Shown here in pieces: positions 23,062 to 35,985 of a DNA stretch of 64,000 bases. The stretch spans positions 62,001 to 126,000 of the forward strand of contig JAGPNK010000033.1 in assembly GCA_020746835.1 (NCBI GenBank), given 5' to 3'. How positions within the stretch are numbered: position 1 is the stretch's first letter; every line of letters starts with the position of its first letter. This DNA comes from Stachybotrys elegans. Its lineage: Eukaryota; Ascomycota; Sordariomycetes; Hypocreales; Stachybotryaceae. A program made the translations under genes and the position numbers. The notes under the pieces are model-generated. The model was not told the DNA's origin. It saw only the letters and a program-made list of their open reading frames with translations, and searched no databases.

Positions 23062-24042
23062 TCACACCTTATTCCTTGTCACCTCTGACTTCTCCTTCTC
23101 TCGCTTCGCCTTGCGCTTTGCCTTCATAGCAAATGTGAATTCATTCGACATCAAGAATATGAGCAGCAGTACTAAACCCAATGCCACAATTACCACCGTA
23201 AGCAAGCATGCTACAGAGAACCACGCCGACACCGACGCAAACTCCCCCCATTCCGGCCGTGCTTGCGAGCCAACTTGCATTGCTGCGAGGACCACGGACA
23301 GAAATCCAAAGGCCAGGATGATCGGGGCGTAGAACTGGGCAAAGATGTCGGCGTACTGCCACTGCACCTTGTGAAACACCCACTGACCCAGCGCGAATTT
23401 GGCCCACAGGTTGAGCCGCGTCAGTCGAAGCTGCCCGTAGGTATAGCGTGGAGAGACGTCTGTATCCAGCACGTTGTTTGAGGCAAAGGCTGTGATAAAT
23501 GTCATGAATTGGGTGAACCCAACGCCCTCGGGCACCAGATGCTTTTCCTTTGCCAACCTGAAATCGGACTCGTAGCGAATCAAGTACTGATACGTCCTCA
23601 CGTAGCCCAGTGCCGCCTCTCTTAGTCCCTTGGACGCATCGTCTCCGCTCAAATGCAAGTTCCATAAGTGGTATGAGCAGAGAAACGACGGGAGAGGCTT
23701 GATAAAGACTCGGTTATGTATCCAAACAAGATGGAGCTCTGCGTCTTCCGTGATGATAATGTCTCGGCCGCGAACAATTTGCTCCGTCAACGAGGAGACG
23801 TGGCTGCTTGATTGCGTCGCCACGAGCCACAGCCAGCCATGCATCTTATTGAGTTTTGGCGTCAGTAGCTCCCGCTCCAAGCACGCCTCTACCGCCTTGG
23901 CATCGAGCGATATCGCGGGGAAGCCCGGGAGCCAAGGTTCCGCTGGGCTACTCGACGCCAACCGGCGGAGCGGTCCGTCCATCGTCTCTGAGAGCTCGTG
24001 GCATAGCTGTACCTTCTCGGAGAAGGGGACTAACAGTCCCAT
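23062..24042 (-). CDS. DUF6601-like protein with two C-terminal TM segments
   Basis: Intronless, 326 residues. The central part reads RGRDIIITEDAELHLVWIHNRVFIKPLP and continues to a conserved GYVRTYQYLIRYESDFRLAKE region. This resembles the fungal DUF6601 family as I recall it; no activity is known for it. Two strongly hydrophobic segments lie near the C-terminus (ILAFGFLSVVLAAMQ and ACLLTVVIVALGLVLLLIF) followed by a very basic tail (KAKRKAKREKEK), predicting a hairpin membrane anchor with a cytosolic tail. The family name should be checked by profile search; the topology is clear. Confidence 0.75.
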   Translation of the reverse strand: MGLLVPFSEKVQLCHELSETMDGPLRRLASSSPAEPWLPGFPAISLDAKAVEACLERELLTPKLNKMHGWLWLVATQSSSHVSSLTEQIVRGRDIIITEDAELHLVWIHNRVFIKPLPSFLCSYHLWNLHLSGDDASKGLREAALGYVRTYQYLIRYESDFRLAKEKHLVPEGVGFTQFMTFITAFASNNVLDTDVSPRYTYGQLRLTRLNLWAKFALGQWVFHKVQWQYADIFAQFYAPIILAFGFLSVVLAAMQVGSQARPEWGEFASVSAWFSVACLLTVVIVALGLVLLLIFLMSNEFTFAMKAKRKAKREKEKSEVTRNKV

Positions 24043-24567
24043 TTTAGCGGCCGATGAATAGTGTGAAGCTGTATGCGCTGTGTCGATGCAGAAGGGGAAA
24101 TGCGGGAATAGGCATCCTTATGCCTGCCTCGTCCAGTTTCCCCGTTTTCCCGACCACCAGCTCTCTTCCAATCACGAAGCTCGTAGCTACGCGAGGGTGC
24201 GGCTGAAGCAACCCCTGCAGGCATTGGGACTGGAAGAACAGCTGACAATCCCAGCTGCCCCGCCTCTGCTGCGATAGCATTAGCTATCTGTATTATCTTT
24301 CATTATCTTTGGCTGCCCTGGTTGGCTGCTGGGGCCTCCCATTCCGCTCTACCCGGGCACTGCCCTCTTCCTGGGCTCTTCGCAGGGCTGTCCGGCTGCC
24401 TTTCAGCCGCAAGTGCAAGAAGCGGAGGGCTATATTACTGGAAATCGCAATGCCTTTCCCGCCCAGGACAACGGCGTCCCGCATGCTTTCCCATTCTACC
24501 TTCTTGCTAGTCCTGCTGGGCGTGTATGCTCCCAAGCCCCTGTAGTCGCTGAAACATCATAATCGCA
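24043..24567. other. Divergent promoter region
   Basis: About 525 bases between the DUF6601-like gene (-) and the hydrolase-NACHT gene (+). No ORF of interest; no TATA box near either start. Confidence 0.35.
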
Positions 24568-27500
24568 ATGGCGCAAGCGCAGAGAGATGAAGACGATGGA
24601 GTTCCTGCAGCATTGCATGAGGGCTACAAGCCATCAGATGAGCAGAGGATGGCATCTGACGTGCACTATCACGGTGACGCAGCAGTCGAGTTAGTTTCGA
24701 CAAAATATCCTTGATCTCTTGGCACGACTGGCTAATACATGATAGTGTCATATTCGTCCATGGTTTAGGCTCCAAATCCTCTTCCACCTGGACCTATAAG
24801 AGAAAGGACGGTTCGCGATACAATTGGTTAGAAGAACAGTTCCCCAAAGACATGCCCGACGCTCGGGTGCTCATCTATGAGTATGAATCAAGATGGTATG
24901 ACGACCCGGTCCATGTTGACTTGAAGGAGTGCGCTGCACAGCTGTTGCGCACACTCATCAACGACCGAAGGCATGCTCACAGCCAAGCGCTGTGTCCGAC
25001 TAGAGTTTGTCATCCATATCCTTCGCCGTCACCAGCACGCGCTGATCCTCTATTAGCGAACGCGACCCATGATTCTCATCGGGCATAGCTTTGGTGGACT
25101 TGTCATCAAACAAGCCATCGCAATGGCCGGCAGCGTAAGGGAGAACATGCCGCACTGCCAGTACGAGAATCACAGAGACATACTCGCTGCCATTGCCGGT
25201 GTTATCTTTCTCGGCACACCGCACCGTGGAACCAGCTTCTCCTGGCTTGCTAGTCTCAAGAGCTTCTTCGGGAAGAGCATTTTACAAGTGCAATCAAGTG
25301 ATGAAATCATCAGAATCCTGACGCCTGCATCACCGATTTTACTTTGGGTACAGTCCGAGTTCGAGGAGACGTGTAAGGATGAGAGATTAGCCAATCTCCA
25401 ACTCATCTGCTACTACGAGATGCGCGACACGATGCCGTTGCGAAGGCGAGTCGTTGAGCAGGAATCCGCCACCTTGGACAACGCGGCGTCTCGCGGAATG
25501 AACTCGAACCACGTCGACATGAACACTTTCTATGCTGGCGACAATGGCCAAAAGGACAATAACTACGACCATTTCGTCTCGGATATTCAGATGGTCTTTG
25601 GGGAAGCGCAAACATCTGTGCACGAGAGATTCAATCGGTGGATCTATGGCTCGGCTGGGCCTGATCCCGTTCGTGAGCGCTTGCAGCGAGCTCTTAACGC
25701 TTCTAGGGAAGTTCAGGATACAACATATCTCCGATATCTGGAGACATTTTCGTCAGCACCCTACACCTGTCAGTGGATTCACGATCTGCCCTTGTTCCGC
25801 GACTGGGCGGCCAGAAGTGATGAGCGGAGAATGTTGTGGCTCAACGGTCACGGAGGTTCTGGCAAGAGTGTCTTGACTTCGTACATCATCAACTCCTTAC
25901 GTGGCAGCAGCTCCCTCGAGACTCGGAATAGCTGGACTCCCTGTTCTAACACCCTCGCAAATTCGGAATGCGGTGCTCGGAGAAATTCTCCGACGGTGCT
26001 GTTTTTCTTCTACGGAGTGGATAGGTCCAGCGAAGTCACCGAACGAGTCCTCGGTACGCTGATTCACCAACTGCTCCTGGCTTGGCCTGAGAATGGCGAG
26101 TTGGTCAAGATTGCCAATGGCCTGCTCAAGACGACACTGTCTCCGAGGAATTTGACGGAGACTTTGGCAAAGATGATATCGCTTGTTGGTCCTACATAGT
26201 ATGTTCACATTCGCGTCACCTCCCTAGAACTGTAAGCTGACAACATCTTTCTAGTCTTATCTTGGACAATCTGGAAGACATGATGTACTTACGAGATGAA
26301 AATCCGTCAACAATCATCAAGTGGCTCTCGCAATTACGGTTCCTCGTCGACGTCCAGATTCTCATCTCAAGTCAGGAGACGCCCATCGTTTCCTATTCGC
26401 TGTCCGAGAATTTCCACATACGGAACACAATTACAATCACTGATTACTCTTCCCAAGACATTGAAAACTTTACCATCGCACAAAGCGAGGCGCTCTTCGA
26501 GAAGAAACCCTCCCTCGTGGGGAAACGCGAAACAATCGTGGACGCACTGCGGTCCCGAGCTCAAGGTTCCTTCCAATGGCTAAACTCTGCCTTTGAGCAT
26601 CTTAAACACGTCGAGGATGTCGAGGACGTTGAGCCAGAGCTGGATGACATCGGAGGTGATCTCCTGGACTCCTACGACAAAACCTTTGAGCGACTTGGTT
26701 TCAACAGAACACCGCGGATCAAGAAGAGAATGCTTCTCTGCCTCAAATTCATGGCAGCCTCTGCTACTCCAGTCACCTGTGCTGACATCAAGGTCGCATG
26801 GCTAGTGCAGGAGCTGCTGGACAATGAGAAGCAGAATCGCGATGACTTTGTGGCACTATTTAAGGAGGAGACTTGCCAGAGCAGAGTCGCGTCCGCCGAC
26901 GCAGACATACGAAACTACCTCAGCCCCATCATCGACGTCTGCTCCGACGGCACACTGCAGTTCAAGCACATGTCCTATCTCAAGGCGCTTACTCGCACAG
27001 ACACTGCAAGTTCCACGGCTGGGGCGGCTGAGTTCAAGTTTTCCTTGGAAAATGCGCATCGGGATCTATCCGTGATTTGCATGACGGTGTGTCGCGTTAC
27101 GACCTTTGTGCATACCAATTCGTTTGTCGAATGGAGGATCCCTCTGATACAGTATTCATGGAACTTTTGGGCATACCACTTGGAAAAGTCAAGATTCCAT
27201 TTTGCCACGGTCGAGGAGGCTGCCACGAAGAAGCGCGAGCTGAAGATGAGTTCGGAGCAAGACCACAGGTGGCAGAGGCGCAATGCAATGCAGGAAGCCT
27301 TCAACAGCATGCTGTCCGATATCACCTACGATGCATTGCTATATCTTGAAGCTCTCATGGACTTCATCAGCAGGCCTCTTCGAGCCGTACCAGGTCACTT
27401 CTCTGACCGCGAGTACGTCTTGTCGCTGCAGCGCGCTCAGGAATCTCTATGTGCGCCGTCAAAAGATCTGTGTACGCTCAAGAGGTCGCAGTATGACTCG

Positions 27501-29762
27501 CCGTCGTCGCGGCTGGAGCACGCAAGGCAAAAGGCGGAGCTTGCGACTCACTTCGCCGGCACAGGCAAGTCCTTGGATGCATTCAAGAACGAAGCCGAAG
27601 ATAGAGCATCAGAAGCAAAGGTCAAGCTCATGGGCAAATCATCATCGGTGCGGAACCTGCGCGTGGACCAGTTCTTCAAGTCCAACTCTGCTGTAGCTCG
27701 AGCTTCGGGCACCCAGAAGCTGCTCTTGGAGACTGCTCGGAATCTTCGGTCCATAGCTCTGCGCTTCTCTGTTGATCCGATATACAGTGCTCTTCTCGCC
27801 ACGGCCGGCGGAAAGTCTTTCTCTCCTTTGCACCCTCTTGTTTACCTCGCTCAGCTCTTCGAAGAAAGCGGGACGTATCCGTACTGGAGGAACCTGCCTC
27901 CAGGTCGTGACCTCATGGAGCCGTTTTTGTGTCCAACGGATGACCCGGAGTATGCCTCCGCCAAGTTTGTCCTTCATTGCTTCGAGTGGAGGGACCCCAG
28001 AATCAGCGAGACGATCGCCAGCCCAACCAAAACGTCCGGCTTTTACGTGCGTACAGGGCACTTCACCCTTGACCTCAGACCAAGTCACTGGAAGAAGGGC
28101 CTCACCAGAGTATCTACGGAAAATTTCGAACAAGTCAAGCGCCTGCACAAAGTGAAACCCGAGACCTATCTTGCTGCGCATAGCAACTACAGGCTCTTTG
28201 AATCCGGCGACGATTTCTTCCAAAATATCTTCTACAAGCCTCTCGCAAAAATTCATCTCCGATACAGTCTCTTGCTCCACGAATACAACAATCCGAAAGA
28301 AGACCCCATCACCGAGCTCACCCGACATACCCCAGACGAGATACGCCAGGCCCCTTTAACGGAGCTCATCAAGGCTCTCCCAACACTCCTCAAGTCGTAC
28401 TTTGTACACTATCTCTCCTTTATCCTGCAGGTTTGCGGGACCTTGGCACGTCAAGCAATGGGAGTTCACATTACAAAGATTGAAGCTGCCATTCAGGATT
28501 TGAAGCAGGTTGCATTCTTCTTTTGGAGAATCTACGAGCCTGGAGAGCTGCCGCCTGCCAAGCCAGCTCACATCGCGATAGGGCTGGCCATGTTTGTGTT
28601 GAGGTGTCTCTACTTCCCTACCTGGGGGGCGTACATCTGGTATCATTCATGGAGCCAATTCACTTGGTCGTGGAATCACCCTGCGGCCTACATCGATATA
28701 CAGAGAGACTACGGCTTCTGGTCCATCTGTTACCAGATCCTGCTTTATTCGATAAATGCAGGGGTTGGCGCGACTACTATTGCCATGACGCTGCAGCCAG
28801 ATGTGATGAAGACACCCCTCTATGGTGCTTCTTTCAGCTATTCCATCTTCCACTCCCTATGCGCCATTGACAGGTCGCTCTTTGCCATATGTTCGGCATT
28901 CGCAACACTATTAGCATGTGGGAAGATCATGTTCTTTGATGTGGAGAGCATAGCGTCAGTGCTCCGATTCAGTATGTTTTTCTGGTTCATGGTCTTCTTC
29001 GACCTCACGATGGCTGCGATGAACTTTGCTGCTCAGCAGCATGGCGGTGGATGGAAAACCGTCATGGGCACAGTTGCAGTCCATATGACCTTACTGGTTT
29101 TGATGTGTCGCAATATAGGCCTCATCATGGACGTCCTATATGGTCTAACTAAGCCCGGGAGGATAGTCGCGGTGTGGATATTCAAGTTCGGTCTGCGGGC
29201 CAGTGTCGTCACCGCCCAAATGCTAGGGATTGGCCTCCTGATGTTTTCGGCGATCAAGGCATTCTTCATCGTCCACAAGTTCATATGGGACCCTTACGAC
29301 GTCGGCCAGAGTCTCAAGAGTCTGATGCAGGCCTCTGAAAACATCCACAATACCCTGGTGGTCGGTGGCGTTACGCAATACAGACGCGTCGGGTGGTATC
29401 CCCTGGGAGAGAAGCAGATGCTGGAAGACAGTCACGTTGCGAGTTCCAACGCGCAGAGGGGACCGCCTCGCGCTCACGTACCGCTCCTGATACATGCTGA
29501 CGAAGCCAAAGAGCTATGGAATGAGGCAGCCGGGGAGGTGGTCGGCAAGTTTGGTGGTTACCTGGAAGGAGGCCAGCTTCAAGAACAAATGGACAGAATG
29601 GTTATGGCCACAGGTGACCAAGTTGGCCAAGCCATCGACGGAGTTGGACAGCATATCGGACGGGTCATGGATGGGGTGGGGAAGGGGTTGTCTCAAGAGG
29701 CGGCGAAATTGGCCCTGACTGCTCGTGATTTAGTTGATGGTGGCCATCAGAAGAAGGAATAA
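24568..29762 (+). CDS. Alpha/beta-hydrolase-NACHT protein with polytopic membrane C-terminus
   Basis: Four exons: 24568-24689, 24746-25004, 25057-26198 and 26255-29762 (introns 56, 52 and 56 nt); 1676 residues. Residues ~40-250 are a SERAC1/lipase-like alpha/beta hydrolase: VIFVHGLGS, nucleophile elbow GHSFGG (~136-141) and FLGTPHRG. A P-loop NTPase of the NACHT class follows, with Walker A GHGGSGKS at ~391-398 and Walker B-like LILDNLED at ~509-516. Instead of ankyrin, WD or TPR repeats, the C-terminal half has a helical region (~700-1210) and then six or seven hydrophobic helices between ~1220 and ~1520, ending in an amphipathic Gly-rich tail. Fungal NLR-like proteins often carry this N-terminal hydrolase; the membrane C-terminus is unusual. 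The role is inferred to be sensing or defence at a membrane. Confidence 0.87.
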
Positions 29763-29998
29763 CGCAGTGTGGTAGCAAGCGGGTTATGGTGTTGGATTTT
29801 TTGTACTGGAGTTGATTGTTGCGCTTCATTTACTGATCTTGGTATCACATGCTTTTATATTCATCTGGCTAATCATCATGTACAAGAATGAAGTATGGCA
29901 GAATCTTTGTCTGCGAGGAGCTTTCCCACATGGTAATCGCAGCACGGCTTTTTGCTGTTTCACGTCACAATCTCCATCTGGCGGACCTAATATCCCGC

Positions 29999-30944
<946 letters not shown>

Positions 30945-31042
30945 TCAGGAAAATAAAAGGCGTGAGGCAGGATAGCGGGTGAGTCTTAATGAGTGCTGCT
31001 GGCCGGACAGAATCCCTCTTCATGCTGGTGGGTACGATCGTC

Positions 31043-31048
31043 TTTATA
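31043..31048 (-). promoter_or_regulatory. TATA box of the GH11 xylanase
   Basis: TATAAA on the - strand (within GGGTATAAAGACG), about 130 bp upstream of the start at 30914. Confidence 0.65.
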
Positions 31049-31316
31049 CCCTTTGGTCTCCATGATTTTTGTTTTGTTTCAAGCCAATCCTCCCCTCCAA
31101 TCTGGCCGTGTTTGAAACCAAAGTGGACGAACTCCACAGACATCCCACCATCACGCGGCCAAGACAAGGATCACCAAGGCACTTGTGGGCATCACCAATC
31201 TAATTGAATCTTGCGTTTGACGATCATTGCCGCGCCGACCCCTAAACCTTACCGGCGGAGCATCAAGACCGGCCGGATTCCCCTCTCGATCAACGTCATG
31301 CGGACTGGCCTGTTTT

Positions 31317-31323
31317 GGCTAAA
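31317..31323. promoter_or_regulatory. Candidate XlnR/Xyr1 site
   Basis: GGCTAAA, the consensus recognised by the xylanase activator XlnR/Xyr1, about 400 bp upstream of the xylanase start. A CreA-type CTGGGG lies at 31421-31426. Position and match are seen; binding is inferred. Confidence 0.4.
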
Positions 31324-32913
31324 AAGAATGCCTGGAGGCTCGTTGCTTTTGCTGATTTGTTTCTGACAGGGCTTACGCAACTCGCATGACGGCTGGCATG
31401 ATAGCATGACATATAAGATACTGGGGAAGTAAATCGGCCATGCGGCGCTTCGTCCAATATTCTTATTCGCTGAAGCACATAATATTCGCACGTGGCATTC
31501 AGCCTGAAAAACACCGTGACAGACCGGTGCTGCTGCCGCCGACGGGTCGAATCAGACACCCGGTACCGAGCACTTTCTCTCAAATAACGGCATTGAAACG
31601 TCATGAGGGGGGATGCCTATCACGCCGGGTGCTAATATATCTTTTTACCGTCCCTTTATCCAAGACAGTTTTGCTGACCGAAAACTTTGCTCTTGCCCGG
31701 TCCCAAAGGGTACTGTGATCGACGCATTGATACTGCCAGCGCTGCCAGGTCGATTTGTGCGTAGCAAGGGCGGCAATATGTCCTAGTACTCGCATCTCGT
31801 GTTGCAACATGAATAATGTCCCGTATGCCAACAACCTTGGTCGGACTAAATAACATGGCTCGACAAAGTTCATACCCTCCCTTAAGTCTACTATCTGAGG
31901 AACGTCGATATGGAACCGTCGCGGCATTCAATATTCCTTCGAGGGCCGTAAAGCAATGCGAAAGATGAAGTACGAAGGGTTAGAGTAGTCGGGCGAATGG
32001 AAGTCACACCCAAGGTTTATTTTAGGACAAGGGTGGTGATAAAATGGCTGTACATTGTTTGCGGTCAATGCGAAGCAGCAGGGCGATCATACATGTTCTG
32101 AGGACCGGAACCAGAAGCAGAAGAAACAGATCGTCAATCCCCTCACTAGCACATCCAGATCACGCCCTTTCCAGGAAAGAAAGAGTGCATCAAAGCTTTC
32201 CTTCTACATCCTGCCATCAGAGGACTCCAAGTGCTTTACGGTGAGAGATCGGAAATTGAATCCGGCCAAGTTCAGGCTAATCCATTCATTAATACTGGGG
32301 TTTATCTAGGTTCTACGTAGTGTAGGGACCGAAAGGGTGCTCCTGGTGTCGGTTTGCGTCTGATTTGGGGGATGAACATAACATGAATGCCTTTGATGTG
32401 TTTCACGCTGCATTTGGTCCTGCTACGATCTTCGTAGTGAGAGAGCCTCCGGCACCCTCTACCAAGGTACTTCGAGTGCGAAAACGAAAGCATACGGTGC
32501 CCATATGGTGACTCCGGCCTAGGCATGGTATCCGCTGAATTTTCGTCCCACGTAGAATCGGCGAAGGTGTTCGACGTATAAGGGTGTGTCTGGACTTGAC
32601 GAATGACGGCAATCAAGGCATTGGAAAGAAACAGAATGCAGCATGTAAGCTGGGGCACTCAGCTTTTGAACCGTATTGAATGCAACCACAGGGATCATTT
32701 CGCCCGCCTCACTGTCGCTCAAGCAGCTCAACACTTACCTTCTTAAACCTTCTGGCTTCTAGGGATCGCTTCGTCGTGGAGTCAATCTTTGGATGTTCGG
32801 CTAAAATAAAATCCGATAAAAAGCCATATTTTGCGTCCCATTATCTTACTCCGCTTTGGTTGTGCGCCATAATCTGACACCTTCCATACAGTTTTTTAAC
32901 ATGAAAGGCAGAT

Positions 32914-34110
32914 ATGACGACTGCATATTGGCCCTATGATGCCCTCGGGCCTTCAGAGATACGCCTGATCAAACTCCTGCCGACGAGTACACCGACGGAT
33001 ATCCGGTGTACCCTAATCAAACATGATAGGCGCGAAAGTGATTCCTCCTATACCGCCGTGTCATATTGCTGGGGCGAAGGCGTTTGGCGTGAAATTACTA
33101 TGAACAATCATCCCATCAAAGTCACAAAAAACCTTTGGGACTTATTGAGTGCGATTATTCAACACCACGACACCTCCGTTGCTTATTGGATCGATGCTCT
33201 GTGTATCAACCAGAAGGACAACTCGGAGAAAGCAGTACAGGTGCAGCAAATGTGGCAAACCTATAATAATGCCAAGGAAGTCTTTGCATGGATTGGGCCA
33301 GAAGAGACTAGCACCGCCGACAGTTTTCACAAATTAATCGAAGGGGGTGAAGGATGTAATCTCAAAGAGGATGGAAGATGCGAAGAGACTCGAAGCTTGC
33401 CGCACAGGCTGCCCCCGGAGCTTCAGTGGATGAGTGACCGAAACTACTGGGAGAGAGCTTGGATCATCCAGGAAATTCTACAGGCACGCCATTTACGTCT
33501 AGTTTGCGGATCTTATTCGTGTGACTGGAGACTTCTCTACCATTTCATGCTTCATTTCCCATCGCCTTGGGATTATAAGAGCAGAGAAAGTTCAAGAATG
33601 CTGCTCCTCCTCGAGACCAAGTCGGCTCTTGTCGAAGCAAAGGGTTTAGTTCGGCAGTCATCCGCCTTCCATGTATTGGATATTGTTGGAACGCTCTTCT
33701 GCTCCGGCAAATGCTTCGAAGCACGCGATCACGTCTTCGCCATGCTCGGACACCCTACTGCCAGATCTCTGGGCATCCAACGGTACATCAAATCGAATTA
33801 CGATGTTTCTGTTGACGAGATATTTCTCGAAGTTTTGGAATGGTGCGATTTCTGCTTCAGCGGCTTTGACAGTTCTCTGAAGTCTAAGCGATACTTTCCA
33901 TCACTGGTTGAAAATATTACTCTCAACTTCAAGAAAGCCTTGCAGCTCTCTGAGTCCTTTGAATCACCTAGTTCACTGGCATCATGGATTCGGGGACATT
34001 CTCAGTGGGATCTTTCTAATTTCCCTCGCACAATTGTAACAACGTCAGGCCGGTCTATTAATTGCCAAGGTCTAGTCATGAGTCATCTACTAGGTGCCCA
34101 GGAAACTTAG
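32914..34110 (+). CDS. HET (heterokaryon incompatibility) domain protein
   Basis: Intronless, 398 residues. The three HET blocks are clear: YTAVSYCWGEG near residue 47; YWIDALCINQKDNSEK running to YNNAKEVFAWIG near 90-127; and YWERAWIIQEIL near 180. It has no NACHT, ankyrin or TM region, so it is a HET-only protein with a short unclassified C-terminal half. The HET domain is a TIR-like death-inducing module used in fungal vegetative incompatibility. Such genes are abundant and variable between strains; the partner or trigger cannot be told. The C-terminal end is Ser-rich and somewhat shorter than in many relatives, so a downstream exon is possible. Confidence 0.9.
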   Translation: MTTAYWPYDALGPSEIRLIKLLPTSTPTDIRCTLIKHDRRESDSSYTAVSYCWGEGVWREITMNNHPIKVTKNLWDLLSAIIQHHDTSVAYWIDALCINQKDNSEKAVQVQQMWQTYNNAKEVFAWIGPEETSTADSFHKLIEGGEGCNLKEDGRCEETRSLPHRLPPELQWMSDRNYWERAWIIQEILQARHLRLVCGSYSCDWRLLYHFMLHFPSPWDYKSRESSRMLLLLETKSALVEAKGLVRQSSAFHVLDIVGTLFCSGKCFEARDHVFAMLGHPTARSLGIQRYIKSNYDVSVDEIFLEVLEWCDFCFSGFDSSLKSKRYFPSLVENITLNFKKALQLSESFESPSSLASWIRGHSQWDLSNFPRTIVTTSGRSINCQGLVMSHLLGAQET

Positions 34111-35843
34111 ACAGAAAGGTGGGATTTCCAGATGGTGTGCCCTTATGGAATACGGACCAACGACTTCGAGGGGGCCCCTTCTGACAGTATAGACGATATC
34201 AAGTATATAAATGATATTTGAAAAGAAATTCTATGGCTGTGGTGGTGGTCATGATAGCAATTCCAAGGCTTCCCTAGCTGATACCGCCGTGGCGTCGGGC
34301 GTCCGTAGGAAACGGCCTGTTCCAGAGGACTCGGCCAAGGCGATGGGTGGCTTCCAGCCAGTGCGTCGATCCGGGCTGCCGTTTTAAGGTGGCTTCCAGC
34401 GACCGGCGCTTTACATGCAATATTGTAGTGGATCCGTTGTATACAGCCCATGAGGAGAGCCACATCCTCTGATCGAGTCACCAGGCAGAAGCCTTCTCCA
34501 GGCGCCTGACGCCACGGCGGCATCGTGACGGAAGTTCCCGACTAATTGCGACAGCTAGAAAACTCTGACACCAGTATCGCCGCAGTCATAAGCTTTTCTC
34601 AATCGAATTTTTCCAACCAATTATTATCTATTGATCTAATATTGTCTTTACCATCAGAGGGGGCCTTCTCGAAGTCACTGGTCTATATCCCATTGGGGCA
34701 TATGAACGGGAAATCCCACATATAGCCCATGATGAGGGGGGAGGCTATCTCACTGATGGTTGGGTGTGTCCATGTTCTGGTCGATGCCAAAACAAGCATG
34801 ATAATGCAGCCACTGCACCATCCCCAGCCACAGCCGTCACAAGCTCTTCGCAGTTGGGGCTTCCGCCGGAATCACGGCAAGGCCTCGCTCCTGCTGGTAT
34901 CTTCCGCCGGCTTTGTCAGAACGCATATAAGGGCCATAGAAAGGCCGACAAACCGTACATACACACGCCAGGGGCTAGCCATAGGTCCTCTAACTGTATA
35001 TATATTCCTATGCGTGGTTACAAGGTCTTGCTGGTTTTCTCCTTGCAAAACTGGCTGCATTGTACCTACTTGATCGCCATAGAAAGAGAGCTTACCTTTG
35101 AAGCAGGATTTCGGGCAGCAAGATGAAAATAAGCTTGTATCCATGTAGATTTAGATACTCGCCGGGCCATTTGCTCCTACCATCCAAGCCAAGTGAGGTT
35201 AGCCCTAGCCATAAGCTAATCTATGTCTGCTCTGGGGTTGGGACTTTTCTTCGTATCCGCCAGTGTAGCCGCGCTATTGATACTCGACTTGCTTTCTCAT
35301 GGTTCCATGCATCTACATTAAATCTCACTCTCAAGGTCTTTGTGCTTGATTCCATAATAGTACTGTTATCAGCTCCTATTTAAACTTACTCATGACTTGC
35401 TGTTTTACAGCATCCAGATGGGGAGATACTTTGCCTTGGGACATTTCAGCTTCACAGAAAGGTGTCACCCGAATTCGTGGCGTTCGGCCCCTGGTCTACT
35501 AGTGTAATAGAAAGGGGATAGGGGAAGATGAGATTGCATATGCAATGAGGCTTTGCTATTCCAGCCATTAGCTCGAGGGCTGATGTTATGGCGACCGAAA
35601 TTGGCGCTCACAGACAGACACCCTAGAATATGGCCGACGCCACGACGCACTTAGATGCATCGAGAACTTGCACTATCACCACATTTGTAGCCTGGGCCAC
35701 TGGGAGCTGAAAACACAGCCAACCGCATGACCCTGTGCATGCAAGGTTTCAGGCATTGCCGAATGCTGCTAGCAATAGCTGTCATTCAGCCCGTCTCACG
35801 CTCTGGCCGCGCATTGTCCTATGTCTGGAAATGATCTAGAGCA

Positions 35844-35879
35844 GCTCGGGTGGTCGCTCAGCGCTCGGGTGGTCGCTCA
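35844..35879. repeat. Direct repeat in the promoter of the 35986 gene
   Basis: Two identical 17-base copies of GCTCGGGTGGTCGCTCA (35844-35860 and 35863-35879), separated by two bases, ending just before the TATAAA at 35883. Could be a duplicated activator site or a recent tandem duplication. Confidence 0.7.
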
Positions 35880-35882
35880 ACG

Positions 35883-35888
35883 TATAAA
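35883..35888 (+). promoter_or_regulatory. TATA box
   Basis: TATAAA about 100 bp upstream of the start codon at 35986. Confidence 0.65.
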
Positions 35889-35985
35889 TGCCCTCAAAGT
35901 TGCCCTGCTTCATGGGGCTTTGTCCAACAAGCCAACTCTCACTTGCACACCCATTTCCCAGCAACTTCGACGTCAATCCACCACC

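Larger units (their letters stand above)
34111..35985. other. Intergenic region of 1.9 kb
   Basis: No supported gene on either strand. AT-richer than its neighbours. The last 150 bases hold the direct repeat and TATA box of the downstream secreted protein. Confidence 0.4.
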
